Shown here: positions 26,157 to 34,701 of the stretch, piece by piece | Numbering within the stretch: the stretch's first letter is position 1 | How the letters are laid out: the number at the start of each line of letters is the position of its first letter | Assembly: GCF_022370755.2 (NCBI RefSeq) | Contig: NZ_CP092364.2 | Span: forward strand, 6,076,001-6,140,000 | DNA from: Mycolicibacterium goodii | GTDB lineage: Bacteria; Actinomycetota; Actinomycetes; Mycobacteriales; Mycobacteriaceae | Length of the DNA stretch: 64,000 nucleotides | Direction: 5' to 3' | Made by a program: the position numbers and the translations under genes | Notes under the pieces: model-generated | Told to the model about the DNA's origin: nothing | The model's input: only the letters and a program-made list of their open reading frames with translations | Database searches by the model: none

Positions 26157-26609
26157 TCAGCGCAGCGAGGCGTGCAGGCCCAAGGTCGCGGCGACGGCGT
26201 TGGCGGCTTCGGCGCCCTTCGTGCCGAAATGCTCGGTGAAGTACCGCACGTGCTCGTCGTGCTCGTGGAAATGATGCGGCGTGAGCACCACGGAGAACAC
26301 GGGAACGTCGGTGTCGAGCTGTACGCGCATCAGGCCGTCGATCACCGCGGAGGCGACGAACTCGTGTCGGTAGATCCCGCCGTCGACCACCAGCCCTGCG
26401 GCCACCACCGCTCGGTAGCGTCCGGTCTGCGCGAGTCGTTTCGCGGTCAGCGGGATCTCGAACGCCCCCGGCACCTCGAAGAACTCCAGGGTGTCGTCGG
26501 CGAAGCCCAGGCCGCGGATCCGGTCGGTGAACCCGGCCCTGGCTTGATCGACGATGTTGCGATGCCAGGTGGCTTGCACGAACGCGATCTGGGTGGCGAC
26601 GTCAGACAT
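26157..26609 (-). CDS. ribH: 6,7-dimethyl-8-ribityllumazine synthase, type II (RibH2-like)
   Basis: A 150-aa lumazine synthase that condenses 5-amino-6-ribitylaminouracil with 3,4-dihydroxy-2-butanone 4-phosphate. The motifs EVPGAFEIPLTAK, VVDGGIYRHEFVA and VVLTPHHFHEHDEH are those of the decameric type-II enzymes known from Brucella and Mesorhizobium, rather than the icosahedral or pentameric RibH of the main riboflavin operon. ATG at 26609 follows GATAGT by 7 nt. No other rib gene is near, so it is a stand-alone second copy; its role may be regulatory or under stress. Confidence 0.87.
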   Translation of the reverse strand: MSDVATQIAFVQATWHRNIVDQARAGFTDRIRGLGFADDTLEFFEVPGAFEIPLTAKRLAQTGRYRAVVAAGLVVDGGIYRHEFVASAVIDGLMRVQLDTDVPVFSVVLTPHHFHEHDEHVRYFTEHFGTKGAEAANAVAATLGLHASLR

Positions 26610-26631
26610 GTAGCGAACTATCGCACGACCC

Positions 26632-27393
26632 TCACCGGTCGCCTAAATACGCATCCGCCCAGGCGCCGATGATCCGCCCGGCCCGGCGGGCCTGCCCGGG
26701 CCCGGTGAGCAGGTGTTCTGAACCCTCCAGGGAGACGAAGCTGCGGGGGTGACGTGCGGTCTGGAAGATGTGGCTGGCGTTCTCGATGCCGACGGTGTTG
26801 TCGGTGGGCGAATGGAGGATGAGCAGCGGCAGGCGCAGGGACCTGATCTTGTCACGCAACTGGGCGGCGCGTACGTCCTCGACGAACGCGCGCTTGAGGG
26901 TCAGGGTGCGTCCGCCCACCATCCACTCGCCGCTGCCCTCGGCCAACACCTGCTCGAGGCACGCGTCGTACTGGTGCTCGACGTGCACCGGATCCACGGG
27001 CGCGCCGACTGTCACAACCGCTCGCACGCCGGGGATCTGACGGGCCGCCGCGAGCACCGCCGCGCCACCGAACGAATGCCCGACCAGGATGTCGGCGGGT
27101 GTGCCGCGCTCGGCCATGAATCGGCCGGCCTCGATGATGTCGTTGACCTTGACGGTGAAGGAGCCGTCGCCCCAGTCGCCCTCGGATTCGCCGAGGCCGA
27201 GCGCGTCGAACCGCAACATGCCGATGCCTTCGGCGGCCAGTTGCTTGCAGATGCGTGAGCATGCGGGCGAGTTCCTGCCGAGGGTGAATCCGTGCGAGAA
27301 GATGCCCCACCCCCGGACCTCGCCCTCGGGCAGGTCGATCGCGCCTGCCAGCATCGGGCCGGTCGAACTGGGGAACCGGACGCGTTCAGCCAT
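26632..27393 (-). CDS. Alpha/beta-hydrolase (esterase/lysophospholipase-like)
   Basis: A 253-aa alpha/beta-hydrolase: FSHGFTLGRNS at the oxyanion site, nucleophile GHSFGG, acid probably Asp in LHSPTDNTVG and base His in LEGSEHLLTG. This subgroup (DienelactoneH/Hydrolase_4-like with HSPTDNTV) is often fused or linked to OsmC proteins in other bacteria; none is present here. ATG at 27393. It ends 22 bp before the lumazine synthase on the same strand. Confidence 0.84.
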   Translation of the reverse strand: MAERVRFPSSTGPMLAGAIDLPEGEVRGWGIFSHGFTLGRNSPACSRICKQLAAEGIGMLRFDALGLGESEGDWGDGSFTVKVNDIIEAGRFMAERGTPADILVGHSFGGAAVLAAARQIPGVRAVVTVGAPVDPVHVEHQYDACLEQVLAEGSGEWMVGGRTLTLKRAFVEDVRAAQLRDKIRSLRLPLLILHSPTDNTVGIENASHIFQTARHPRSFVSLEGSEHLLTGPGQARRAGRIIGAWADAYLGDR

Positions 27394-27543
27394 GGGGGAG
27401 GTCTATCACGGTCAGCAGCACTTGTCCCTGTTCGAGTCGGCGTCCGAGCAGCCGATACCCGACCATCCTGAGCACGCTCGCAGCCCGACTCCGTAGGGTG
27501 GGCAGGTCCACCTGTGAAGTCGTCAGGAATGGGGAGCAGGTTC

Positions 27544-28437
27544 GTGCCTCTGAACACCATCGCGCTGGAGCTCGTGCCGCCGAACATCGAACGCGGCGCG
27601 TCGTACGCGGTCGAAGAGGCCCACAAGGTGCTGGCACTGGCCGCCGAGACGGGCATCGAGGGCCGCATCCGCCATGTGATGATCCCCGGGATGATCGACG
27701 AGGACGACGATCGTCCCATCGAGATGAAGCCCAAGATGGACGTGCTCGAGTACTGGAACATCATCCGGCCCGAGCTGCCCGGCATGCGAGGGCTGTGTAC
27801 GCAGGTCACGTCGTTCCTGGGCGAGGATGCGCTCCGGGCGCGTCTCACGGATCTCAGCGGCGCCGGGTTCAACGGCATCTCCTTCGTCGGTGTGCCCCGC
27901 ACCATGAAGGACGGCGAGGGTGAGGGCGTGGCACCCACCGACGCGCTGTCGAAATACGCCGACCTGGTACCCAACCGCGGTGCGATCCTGATCCCGACCC
28001 GCGAGGGCGAGCAGGGCCGGTTCAACTTCAAGTGCGATCGGGGCGCCACCTACGGCATGACGCAGCTGCTGTACTCCGACGCGATCGTCGGCTTTCTCAG
28101 TGAGTTCGCCGAGTCCACCGATCACCGTCCGGAGATCCTGCTGTCGTTCGGTTTCGTGCCGAAGATGGAATCGAAGGTCGGACTGATCAGGTGGCTCATC
28201 CAGGATCCCGGCAATCCGGCTGTCGCGGCCGAGCAGGAGTTCGTCAGCCGACTGGCCGAACAGGAGCCGGAAGAGAAGCGGCGCCTCATGGTCGATCTCT
28301 ACAAGCGGGTCGTCGACGGGGTCGGCGAGCTCGGTTTCCCGCTGAGCGTGCACTTCGAGGTCGCATACGGCGTCTCGCGACCGGCATTCGCCACCCTCGC
28401 CGAGATGCTCGAACACTGGTCGCCTGACCGGGGCTGA
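27544..28437 (+). CDS. Atypical methylenetetrahydrofolate reductase (Rv2172c-like)
   Basis: A 297-aa protein beginning VPLNTIALELVPPNIERG, the start of the mycobacterial Rv2172c-type proteins reported as non-canonical, NADH-using MTHFRs that lack the FAD-binding pattern of MetF. It would reduce 5,10-methylene-THF to 5-methyl-THF for methionine synthesis. I recall a M. smegmatis member studied as MSMEG_6596; whether this is that gene is likely but not proven. GTG at 27544 has GGGGAG 7 bp upstream and matches the family length; earlier GTG/ATG starts at 27514 and 27529 are less likely. A strong terminator follows the stop. Confidence 0.75.
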   Translation: MPLNTIALELVPPNIERGASYAVEEAHKVLALAAETGIEGRIRHVMIPGMIDEDDDRPIEMKPKMDVLEYWNIIRPELPGMRGLCTQVTSFLGEDALRARLTDLSGAGFNGISFVGVPRTMKDGEGEGVAPTDALSKYADLVPNRGAILIPTREGEQGRFNFKCDRGATYGMTQLLYSDAIVGFLSEFAESTDHRPEILLSFGFVPKMESKVGLIRWLIQDPGNPAVAAEQEFVSRLAEQEPEEKRRLMVDLYKRVVDGVGELGFPLSVHFEVAYGVSRPAFATLAEMLEHWSPDRG

Positions 28438-28465
28438 TTCCTCCCACAACGTTGTCGCGATACGC

Positions 28466-28494
28466 ACCGCCCGGCCGCTCGGCCGGGCGGTTTT
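28466..28494 (+). terminator. Rho-independent terminator after the MTHFR-like gene
   Basis: ACCGCCCGGCCG (28466-28477) and CGGCCGGGCGGT (28480-28491) are perfect 12-bp complements with a tiny loop and are followed by TTT. It lies 29 bp after the stop codon and separates this gene from the ABC-transporter operon. Confidence 0.85.
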
Positions 28495-28513
28495 CGGCTG
28501 CCTCGACTGGCTT

Positions 28514-28550
28514 CAACAGTTTGTAGAGAAGATTTCAACAAATTGTTGTA
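28514..28550 (+). promoter_or_regulatory. AT-rich operator-like dyads upstream of the ABC-transporter/PLP-regulator operon
   Basis: CAACAAATTGTTG (28536-28548) is a perfect dyad with a central A. A related but imperfect copy, CAACAGTTTGTAG (28514-28526), lies 22 bp upstream. Both sit in an AT-rich patch 40-70 bp before the binding-protein start (28586). As the operon ends with a gene carrying a DNA-binding domain, these are candidate sites for its own regulator; this is inference. Confidence 0.5.
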
Positions 28551-28585
28551 GCGTTCCGCGCATCACACCGCACTGGAGGTTTTCG

Positions 28586-29554
28586 ATGCCATCAACGTTG
28601 CGTTCTCGACCGGGTCGTCGTATGGGTTTGGCCGCCCTGCTCCTGGCTGCCGGCACCGCCGTCGCCGCCTGTGGCGGTGCCGACGGCGGCGCGGCGGGCG
28701 ACAACCAGGCCGCGGGCACCGCGTCGGCGATTCCCGACAACACCGAGGTGATCGCCGCGATCGAGGCCGATCCCGAGCTCAGCGCGGCGCTGCCGCCGGC
28801 GATCGCGCAGTCCAAGACCATCAACCTCGGCTCCAACATCCAGTCCGCGCCGAACAACTTCTATGCCGGCGACGGTAAGACGCCGATCGGCTATGAGGTG
28901 GATCTCGCCAAGGCCATCGCCGCCAAGCTCGGCGTCCAGGCCAAGCATCAGGACATGGCGTTCGGATCGCTGATCACCAGCCTGCAGTCCGGCCGCGTCG
29001 ACATGACGATGGCCGCGATGAACGACACCAAGGAACGACAGCAGCAGATCGACTTCGTCGACTACTTCTCGTCCGGCATCACGATCATGATCCAGAAGGG
29101 CAACCCCGACAACATCACCGGCCCGGAGTCGTTGTGCGGCAAGAACGTCGCCGTCGTCCAGGGCACCAGTCACCAGAAGTTCGCCGCCGAGCAGAGCCGG
29201 CGGTGCGAACAGGACGGGAAGCCGCCGGTGAACGTGACGGCCACCGACAGCGACACCCAGAACCAGAACCAGCTGCGCACCGGCCGGGTCGCGGCGATCC
29301 TCAACGATCTGCCCAGCGCGGTCTACATCTCACGAACCGCGGGTGACGGCAACGCATTCGAGGTGGTCCCCGGCCCACCGATCGAAGGTGGTCCATACGG
29401 CATCGGCTTCAACAAGAACAACGTCGCACTGCGCGATGCAGTGGCCAAGGCCCTCGGTGAACTCATGACCGACGGCACCTACGCGACGATCCTGGAGAGC
29501 TGGGGAGTGGAACAGGGTGCACTGAAGGAGCCGGTGATCAACGGTGGTAGCTGA
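28586..29554 (+). CDS. Amino-acid ABC transporter substrate-binding lipoprotein
   Basis: A 322-aa periplasmic-binding protein of the polar-amino-acid (SBP_bac_3) family. A lipobox VAAC near residue 31 follows a hydrophobic leader, so it is anchored outside. Family motifs: GYEVDLAKAIAAKLGV, MAFGSLITSLQSGRVDM, AMNDTKERQQQIDFVDY. ATG at 28586 has GGAGG 7 bp upstream. It is the first gene of a four-gene operon with permease, ATPase and a PLP-enzyme/regulator fusion. The cargo is likely an amino acid or amine. Confidence 0.9.
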   Translation: MPSTLRSRPGRRMGLAALLLAAGTAVAACGGADGGAAGDNQAAGTASAIPDNTEVIAAIEADPELSAALPPAIAQSKTINLGSNIQSAPNNFYAGDGKTPIGYEVDLAKAIAAKLGVQAKHQDMAFGSLITSLQSGRVDMTMAAMNDTKERQQQIDFVDYFSSGITIMIQKGNPDNITGPESLCGKNVAVVQGTSHQKFAAEQSRRCEQDGKPPVNVTATDSDTQNQNQLRTGRVAAILNDLPSAVYISRTAGDGNAFEVVPGPPIEGGPYGIGFNKNNVALRDAVAKALGELMTDGTYATILESWGVEQGALKEPVINGGS

Positions 29555-30434
29555 ACCCCTGCCGATCGTCCGGCTCCGACACTGGGGCCGGTGGGTCGGC
29601 GCCGCCGTCATCGGCACACTGCTGGCCCTGCTGGTCGTTGCGCTGTCACGCGCGCAGATCAAGTGGTCGTCGGTGCCCGACTTCGTGGTCTACCGCGTCA
29701 TGGTCGTGGGCCTGGTCAACACCGTGCTGCTCGCCGTCGTGGCGCAGGCCGCCGCCATCGTCATCGGCGTCGGCATCGCGCTGTTGCGACGTAGTGCGAA
29801 CCCGGTGGCGCGGTGGTTCGCCGCGGCCTACATCTGGCTGTTCCGCGGTCTACCGGTGCTGCTGCAGATCCTCATCTGGTACAACCTCGCGCTGGTCGTC
29901 CCGGTCATCTCGATCCCGCTGCCCATGGGCGGGTACCTGCTGCAGGAACCCACCAACGCGCTTGTGAGCGCGTTCACCGCCGCGCTGCTCGGCCTGGCGC
30001 TCAACGAGAGCGCGTACATGGCCGAGATCGTGCGGGCCGGGTTGAACAGCGTCGATCCCGGACAGGTGGAGGCCGCCAAGTCCATCGGGATGACCCCGGC
30101 CCAGACCCTGCGTCGCATCGTGCTGCCGCAGGCCATGCGAGTGATCATCCCGCCCACCGGAAACGACTTCATCGACATGTTGAAGGGCACGTCGATCGCA
30201 TCGGTGATCGGCGTGACCGAACTGCTGCACGCCGCGAACAACATCTCGTCCAACAACCTGCTGGTGATGGAGACCCTGTTCGCCGCGGCGATCTGGTACA
30301 TGGTCGTGGTCACGGTTGCCGGGTTCGGCCAGCACTACCTGGAGCGGTGGTTCGGCGGGGCCGAGCGCAGCGCCGCCGCACAGGCCACCCGTGCCCTGCG
30401 TGCGGTGCCGTTGAAGAGGAGTGCCCGTGTCTGA
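29544..30434 (+). CDS. Amino-acid ABC transporter permease
   Basis: A 296-aa permease with about five to six membrane segments and the EAA loop [20 protein letters not shown] that contacts the ATPase. It is of the HisMQ/polar-amino-acid type and probably works as a homodimer since no second permease gene is present. GTG at 29544 overlaps the binding-protein stop by 11 bp. The C-terminus is Arg/Ala-rich. Confidence 0.9.
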   Translation: MVAEPLPIVRLRHWGRWVGAAVIGTLLALLVVALSRAQIKWSSVPDFVVYRVMVVGLVNTVLLAVVAQAAAIVIGVGIALLRRSANPVARWFAAAYIWLFRGLPVLLQILIWYNLALVVPVISIPLPMGGYLLQEPTNALVSAFTAALLGLALNESAYMAEIVRAGLNSVDPGQVEAAKSIGMTPAQTLRRIVLPQAMRVIIPPTGNDFIDMLKGTSIASVIGVTELLHAANNISSNNLLVMETLFAAAIWYMVVVTVAGFGQHYLERWFGGAERSAAAQATRALRAVPLKRSARV

Positions 30435-31194
30435 ACCACTGCTGCGCGCGGTTGGTGTGCGAAAGAGCTACGGCCACAACGAGGTTCTGCGCGGCATCGA
30501 TCTCGAGGTGCGTCGCGGTCAGGTGGTGTGCCTGCTCGGCCCCTCCGGTGCGGGGAAGAGCACATTCCTGCGTTGCCTCAACCACCTGGAGACCATCGAC
30601 GCCGGGCAGGTGTGGGTCGACGGTGAACCCATCGGGTTCGCGCTGCGCGACGGCAAGCTCCACGAGTTGCGGGAGCGTGACGTCGCCAGACAGCGCCGCG
30701 ACATCGGTATGGTGTTCCAGCGCTTCAACCTGTTCGGACACCGGACCGCGCTGGAGAACATCATCGAAGGTCCGGTCAGGGTCCGCGGCCTCGCCGCCGA
30801 CGTCGCGCGCAGGGAGGGCATGGAATTACTGGAACGGGTCGGGTTGGCCGACCGCGCCGACGCGTTCCCCGCCCAGCTGTCCGGCGGACAACAGCAACGC
30901 GTGGCCATCGCCCGCTCGCTGGCGATGAAACCGAAACTGATGCTGTTCGACGAGCCGACCTCCGCACTCGACCCCGAGTTGGTGGGTGAGGTGCTGGCCG
31001 TGATGAACAGCCTGGCCCGGGAAGGGATGACGATGGTCGTGGTGACGCACGAGATCGGCTTCGCCGCAGAGGCCGCCGACGAGGTGGTGTTCATGGCCGA
31101 CGGCACGGTCGTGGAGACCGGTCCGCCCGACCGCGTGCTCAAAGACCCCGAGCACGACCGCACCCGCCAGTTCCTGGCGCGGGTGCTCGCGTGA
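30427..31194 (+). CDS. Amino-acid ABC transporter ATP-binding protein
   Basis: A 255-aa ABC ATPase: Walker [11 protein letters not shown]-loop MVFQRFNLF, signature [16 protein letters not shown], Walker [14 protein letters not shown]-loop VVTHEIGFA. It powers the importer encoded just upstream. GTG at 30427 has GAGGAG 6 bp upstream and is preferred over GTG at 30421; the first codons lie inside the permease gene. Its end overlaps the start of the next gene by 4 bp. Confidence 0.92.
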   Translation: MSEPLLRAVGVRKSYGHNEVLRGIDLEVRRGQVVCLLGPSGAGKSTFLRCLNHLETIDAGQVWVDGEPIGFALRDGKLHELRERDVARQRRDIGMVFQRFNLFGHRTALENIIEGPVRVRGLAADVARREGMELLERVGLADRADAFPAQLSGGQQQRVAIARSLAMKPKLMLFDEPTSALDPELVGEVLAVMNSLAREGMTMVVVTHEIGFAAEAADEVVFMADGTVVETGPPDRVLKDPEHDRTRQFLARVLA

Positions 31195-32921
31195 GGCCCC
31201 TCTCGCCGCGCTACCTGCTGCAGTTCGACGAATCGGCCGGGTACCTGGACTTCGCGCGGTTCGGCCCACCGTCCTACGCGGTCCTCGACACCACCGCGCG
31301 ACTGCTGGAGCAGTCCGCACATGCGGGCCCCGCCACGGTCGACGAACTGATGCGGCAGGAGGTGCGGGCCAAGGCAGCCGCGGCACGACTGTGTGGAAGC
31401 GACACCGATCACATTGTGTTGCAGCCGCATACCAGCATGGGCCTGCTGCAGGCCGCGTTCAGCGTGCCCGGCGGCACGGTGCTGGTGTCCGAGGCCGAGT
31501 TCCCGGCGAACACGTATCCGTGGGCGCGTGCCGAACAGGCCGGCCGGATCTCGGTGCGTCAACTGCCCGCGGGGCACGTGACCCCGGACGCGGTCGCAGC
31601 CGCGCTGACCGACGACGTCACCGTGGTCTCGGTCAGTGCCGTCGACTTCCGTACCGGCTACCGCGCCGACCTGGCCGCCCTGCGCGACGTGGTCGGAGAC
31701 CGGTTGTTCGTCGTCGACGGCATCCAGGGGTTCGGCATCATCGAGGCCCCGTGGGAGGTGGCCGACGTCCTGGTGGTCGGTGGGCAGAAGTGGCTGCGTG
31801 CCGGGTGGGGAACCGGGTTCGCGATGGTGTCCGATCGGATGCTCGAACGCATGGAACCCGTGCTGTCCGGATGGACCGGTGCGCGAGATCCCGGCCTGTT
31901 CGACAACACGATCCACCCGCCGGAGGGCACCGCGGCCGCGTGGTCCATCTCGAACCTGAGCCCGGTGACCTCCGGTGCGTTCGCAGCGGCGCTCGAACTC
32001 GCCGAGGACGCGGGCATCACGGCCATCGCCGCACACGTCGCCGAACGCGTCGACGCCCTGCAGGACATGCTCGAATCCCTCGGTGCGACGATCGTGTCGG
32101 CCACCGACCGACGCGCAGGCATCCTGGCGTTCACACTGCCCGATCATCCGGCCGAACAGGTGGGTATCGCACTCAACGCCGCGGGCATCGCCGCGACCGT
32201 GCGTCCCGAGCATGTCCGGTTGTCACCGCATGCGTCGACGCCGCTGGACACCGTCGACGAGGTTCGTTCCGCGCTGGCGACCCTGACGAGATCCCGGACC
32301 GCCACGGCGGCACCACCTTCGGCGTCCGGTCCCGCGACGCACGAACTGCTGACCTCGCTGGTGCCTGCCGTGCACGGCCTTGCGGCCATGCTGGGGCCGG
32401 GCAACGAGGTACTGCTGCACGATCTTTCGCGCCTGCCGGATTCGATCGTGGCGATCGCAGGAGACCTCACCGGCCGCACCGTCGGCGGTCCCATGACCGA
32501 CCTGTTGCTGGGGTTGATCCGTCGCGGCACCACGCAGGATCTCATCAACTACCGCACCAACAGCCCCGACGGCAGGCCGATCCGCTCCTCGACGTTGTTC
32601 CTGCGCGACGCCGACGGTGTCGCGGTCGGCTGCCTGTGCGTGAACAGCGCGATGACAGAAGCGGTTCCGGCTGACGCACCCGAGCGGCCGGAGACGTTCC
32701 CCCGGGACATCGACAGCCTGCAGCGGTTTCTCATCGACCGCGCGATCGCCAAAGTCGGGGTGCCGCCCGCGGAGATGAAGAAGCAGCACAAGGCGGCGGT
32801 GGTACGTGAACTCGACGAGGCCGGGTTCTTCCTGATCCGCGACTCCGTCGAACACGTCGCGGGGCAGCTCGACGTGACTCGCTACACCATCTACAACTAC
32901 CTCACCGAGGTGCGCGGCTGA
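31191..32921 (+). CDS. Class-V aminotransferase fused to YheO/DauR-type PAS and HTH domains
   Basis: A 576-aa two-part protein. Residues 1-365 are a complete class-V PLP enzyme: Asp176 and Gln179 in VVDGIQGFG, the Schiff-base Lys200 in [11 protein letters not shown], and [15 protein letters not shown] near 343-357. After a Thr/Ala/Ser/Pro linker (366-383), residues 385-490 match the YheO-like PAS domain ([33 protein letters not shown]) and 525-576 match the C-terminal HTH of DauR/YheO regulators ([30 protein letters not shown]). It is coupled (4-bp overlap) to an amino-acid ABC importer, so it may both act on and sense the imported compound. Enzyme activity, DNA site and whether the fusion is active as enzyme are unknown. 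Confidence 0.88.
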   Translation: MRPLSPRYLLQFDESAGYLDFARFGPPSYAVLDTTARLLEQSAHAGPATVDELMRQEVRAKAAAARLCGSDTDHIVLQPHTSMGLLQAAFSVPGGTVLVSEAEFPANTYPWARAEQAGRISVRQLPAGHVTPDAVAAALTDDVTVVSVSAVDFRTGYRADLAALRDVVGDRLFVVDGIQGFGIIEAPWEVADVLVVGGQKWLRAGWGTGFAMVSDRMLERMEPVLSGWTGARDPGLFDNTIHPPEGTAAAWSISNLSPVTSGAFAAALELAEDAGITAIAAHVAERVDALQDMLESLGATIVSATDRRAGILAFTLPDHPAEQVGIALNAAGIAATVRPEHVRLSPHASTPLDTVDEVRSALATLTRSRTATAAPPSASGPATHELLTSLVPAVHGLAAMLGPGNEVLLHDLSRLPDSIVAIAGDLTGRTVGGPMTDLLLGLIRRGTTQDLINYRTNSPDGRPIRSSTLFLRDADGVAVGCLCVNSAMTEAVPADAPERPETFPRDIDSLQRFLIDRAIAKVGVPPAEMKKQHKAAVVRELDEAGFFLIRDSVEHVAGQLDVTRYTIYNYLTEVRG

Positions 32922-33026
32922 CTCTTGCACACCCAGCTGGCGGTGACTATCGCGGCGCCGCGGTTTCGGGGCGCACCACAGGGCCGCGCCGTTCTTCGCG
33001 GGCGGCCCGTTGCCCGTGACCTTGTG

Positions 33027-33575
33027 CTACCGGTGACCCGCGCCGACCGTGGCGTCGTTGCCTCCGGCCCCTGCTTCCCAGTGCTTCCGAGCATCGGATG
33101 CGTGGGCGCGCCAGTCGCGGTCTCGCGGGCTGATCATGAGCAACCCGTCGACGGTGGCCGTGTTGCCGGACTCGGCTGCGGTCATCATCATGGTGTGGGC
33201 GTCTTCTGGGTCCATGCGTGGCGGGATCACCAGAAGGGTCACTCTGCCTCGGCCGCCATCTAGGCCGACAACCTCAATGGTGTTGAGCGGCTGTAAACGG
33301 TAGCCGTCCAGGCGTACCGCGCGTCCTCCCGTGGTGAGTTTGCGTGGCGCTTTCGCCCAAGCACCGAGGTGGTACAAGACGCGGTCGACCCGGCCGAGGC
33401 GTACTGATAGCACCGCCAACAGGTCGGGCAGCTCCGCGGTGAGGTCATCGCTGTGTGGCCACCATGCCCCGTCGACGTATCCACTTTGTGGCGCCTTGGA
33501 TTTCAACCGCAATCGCGGCGTGTGCGCCGGCACAGTGGTGTTCTGATCGCTTCTGCGTGTCTGCTGCGGCGTCAT
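33027..33575 (-). CDS. DUF5994 family protein
   Basis: A 182-aa soluble protein with the DUF5994 signature (SGYVDGAWWPHSDDLTAELP, then VLYHLGAWAKAPRKL), a family found almost only in mycobacteria and related actinomycetes, usually in several copies and often among stress-associated genes. No enzymatic residues can be assigned. ATG at 33575 has AGGAG about 7 bp upstream. It is convergent with the PLP-fusion gene and lies just after the CBS pair on the minus strand. Function unknown. Confidence 0.82.
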   Translation of the reverse strand: MTPQQTRRSDQNTTVPAHTPRLRLKSKAPQSGYVDGAWWPHSDDLTAELPDLLAVLSVRLGRVDRVLYHLGAWAKAPRKLTTGGRAVRLDGYRLQPLNTIEVVGLDGGRGRVTLLVIPPRMDPEDAHTMMMTAAESGNTATVDGLLMISPRDRDWRAHASDARKHWEAGAGGNDATVGAGHR

Positions 33576-33669
33576 GACGACGCTCCTGTCTCGGCCGTGA
33601 ATCGGCCATATTCTTCAGATCAGCGACGACATGCTCGAAATGGTCACATGTGCGAATTACCGCCGATGG

Positions 33670-34701
33670 CTACAACCCTACGCGTCGGTCCGGCCCTGTG
33701 GGCAACAGGCGGGCCAGGACGTCCGTCAGGGTGATCAGACCGCTGATGCAGCCATCACGCTGGATGACCGCCAGATGGCTGCGGGTCTCCCGCATGGTCT
33801 GCAGGGCCGAGTAGGCGGGCGTGGAGGCATCCAGTGTGAGCACCGGCCGCATCAAGTCGGTTGCCGCGGTACCGTCCGCGGCGTTGACCGTGTCGCGTAC
33901 GTGCACGACCCCTTCGACGGGTCGCGCGTTGCCGTTGCCGCGTACCAACAGGCGCAGGTGCCCGGTGCGGCGTGACTCGTCCTGGATCTGCGCCGGGGTG
34001 GCGTTCGGGGACACACTGCTGGGATTCGGATCGGGGTTGGCGACATCTCCGACGGTCAGCGCCTCCAGTTCCAACGCGCTGACCAGGTGGCCGTGGTAGC
34101 GCGCGTCGAGGGTGCCAACGGTCGCCGAATGCTCGACGAGATGGCGCAGCGCCTCTGGATCCTGGCCGGTGCTGACCTGATCGACGGGCTCGACGCCCAC
34201 CTTGCGCAGGCACCAGTTGGCCAGGCGGTTCAGTGTCACGATCAACGGGCGGGTGAACCACATGAACGCTCGCATGGGCACGGCGAGCATGGTGGCCGAC
34301 TTCTCCGGGTGGGCGATGGCCCAGGATTTCGGCGCCATCTCACCGACGACGAGATGCAGGAAGGTGACGATGACCAACGCGAGTACGAAGCCGGCCGCAT
34401 CCGCCAGCCACATCGGTGCGCCCCAGTTCCGGATGAGCGGGGTGAGCCAATGGTGGACAGCGGGTTTCGTCACCGCGCCGAGTGCCAACGTGCAGACGGT
34501 GATGCCGAGCTGTGATCCGGCCAGCAGGACGGAAAGCTCTGAGGCCGACCGCAACGCCGCTCGTGCCGAACGGCTTTGAGCCGCCGCGTCCTCCAGGCGG
34601 TGCCTGCGGGCGGCGATGAGTGCGAACTCCGCGGCGACGAAGAAGGCGCTCGCGGCGATCAGCGCGACCGTCACCGCCACCACCGCCAGGGGGCTACTCA
34701 T
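33670..34701 (-). CDS. DUF21/CNNM-type transporter with CBS domains (Rv1841c-like)
   Basis: A 343-aa membrane protein: CNNM/DUF21 core of about four membrane segments (FFVAAEFALIAARRHRLEDA, GSQLGITVCTLALG, LHLVVGEMAPKSWAIAHPEK) followed by a CBS pair (residues 215-340) but no CorC_HlyC domain. This short form pairs with the longer protein encoded directly upstream, as Rv1841c pairs with Rv1842c. CNNM/CorC proteins are linked to Mg2+ or Co2+ efflux. ATG at 34701 has GAGG 9 bp upstream and overlaps the preceding gene; GTG at 34710 is an alternative. Confidence 0.86.
   Translation of the reverse strand: MSSPLAVVAVTVALIAASAFFVAAEFALIAARRHRLEDAAAQSRSARAALRSASELSVLLAGSQLGITVCTLALGAVTKPAVHHWLTPLIRNWGAPMWLADAAGFVLALVIVTFLHLVVGEMAPKSWAIAHPEKSATMLAVPMRAFMWFTRPLIVTLNRLANWCLRKVGVEPVDQVSTGQDPEALRHLVEHSATVGTLDARYHGHLVSALELEALTVGDVANPDPNPSSVSPNATPAQIQDESRRTGHLRLLVRGNGNARPVEGVVHVRDTVNAADGTAATDLMRPVLTLDASTPAYSALQTMRETRSHLAVIQRDGCISGLITLTDVLARLLPTGPDRRVGL

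Noticed and set aside
30519..32213. A 564-codon minus-strand frame over the ATPase and PLP-fusion genes
   Set aside because: Opposite to two clearly coding genes; composition is typical of antisense shadow.
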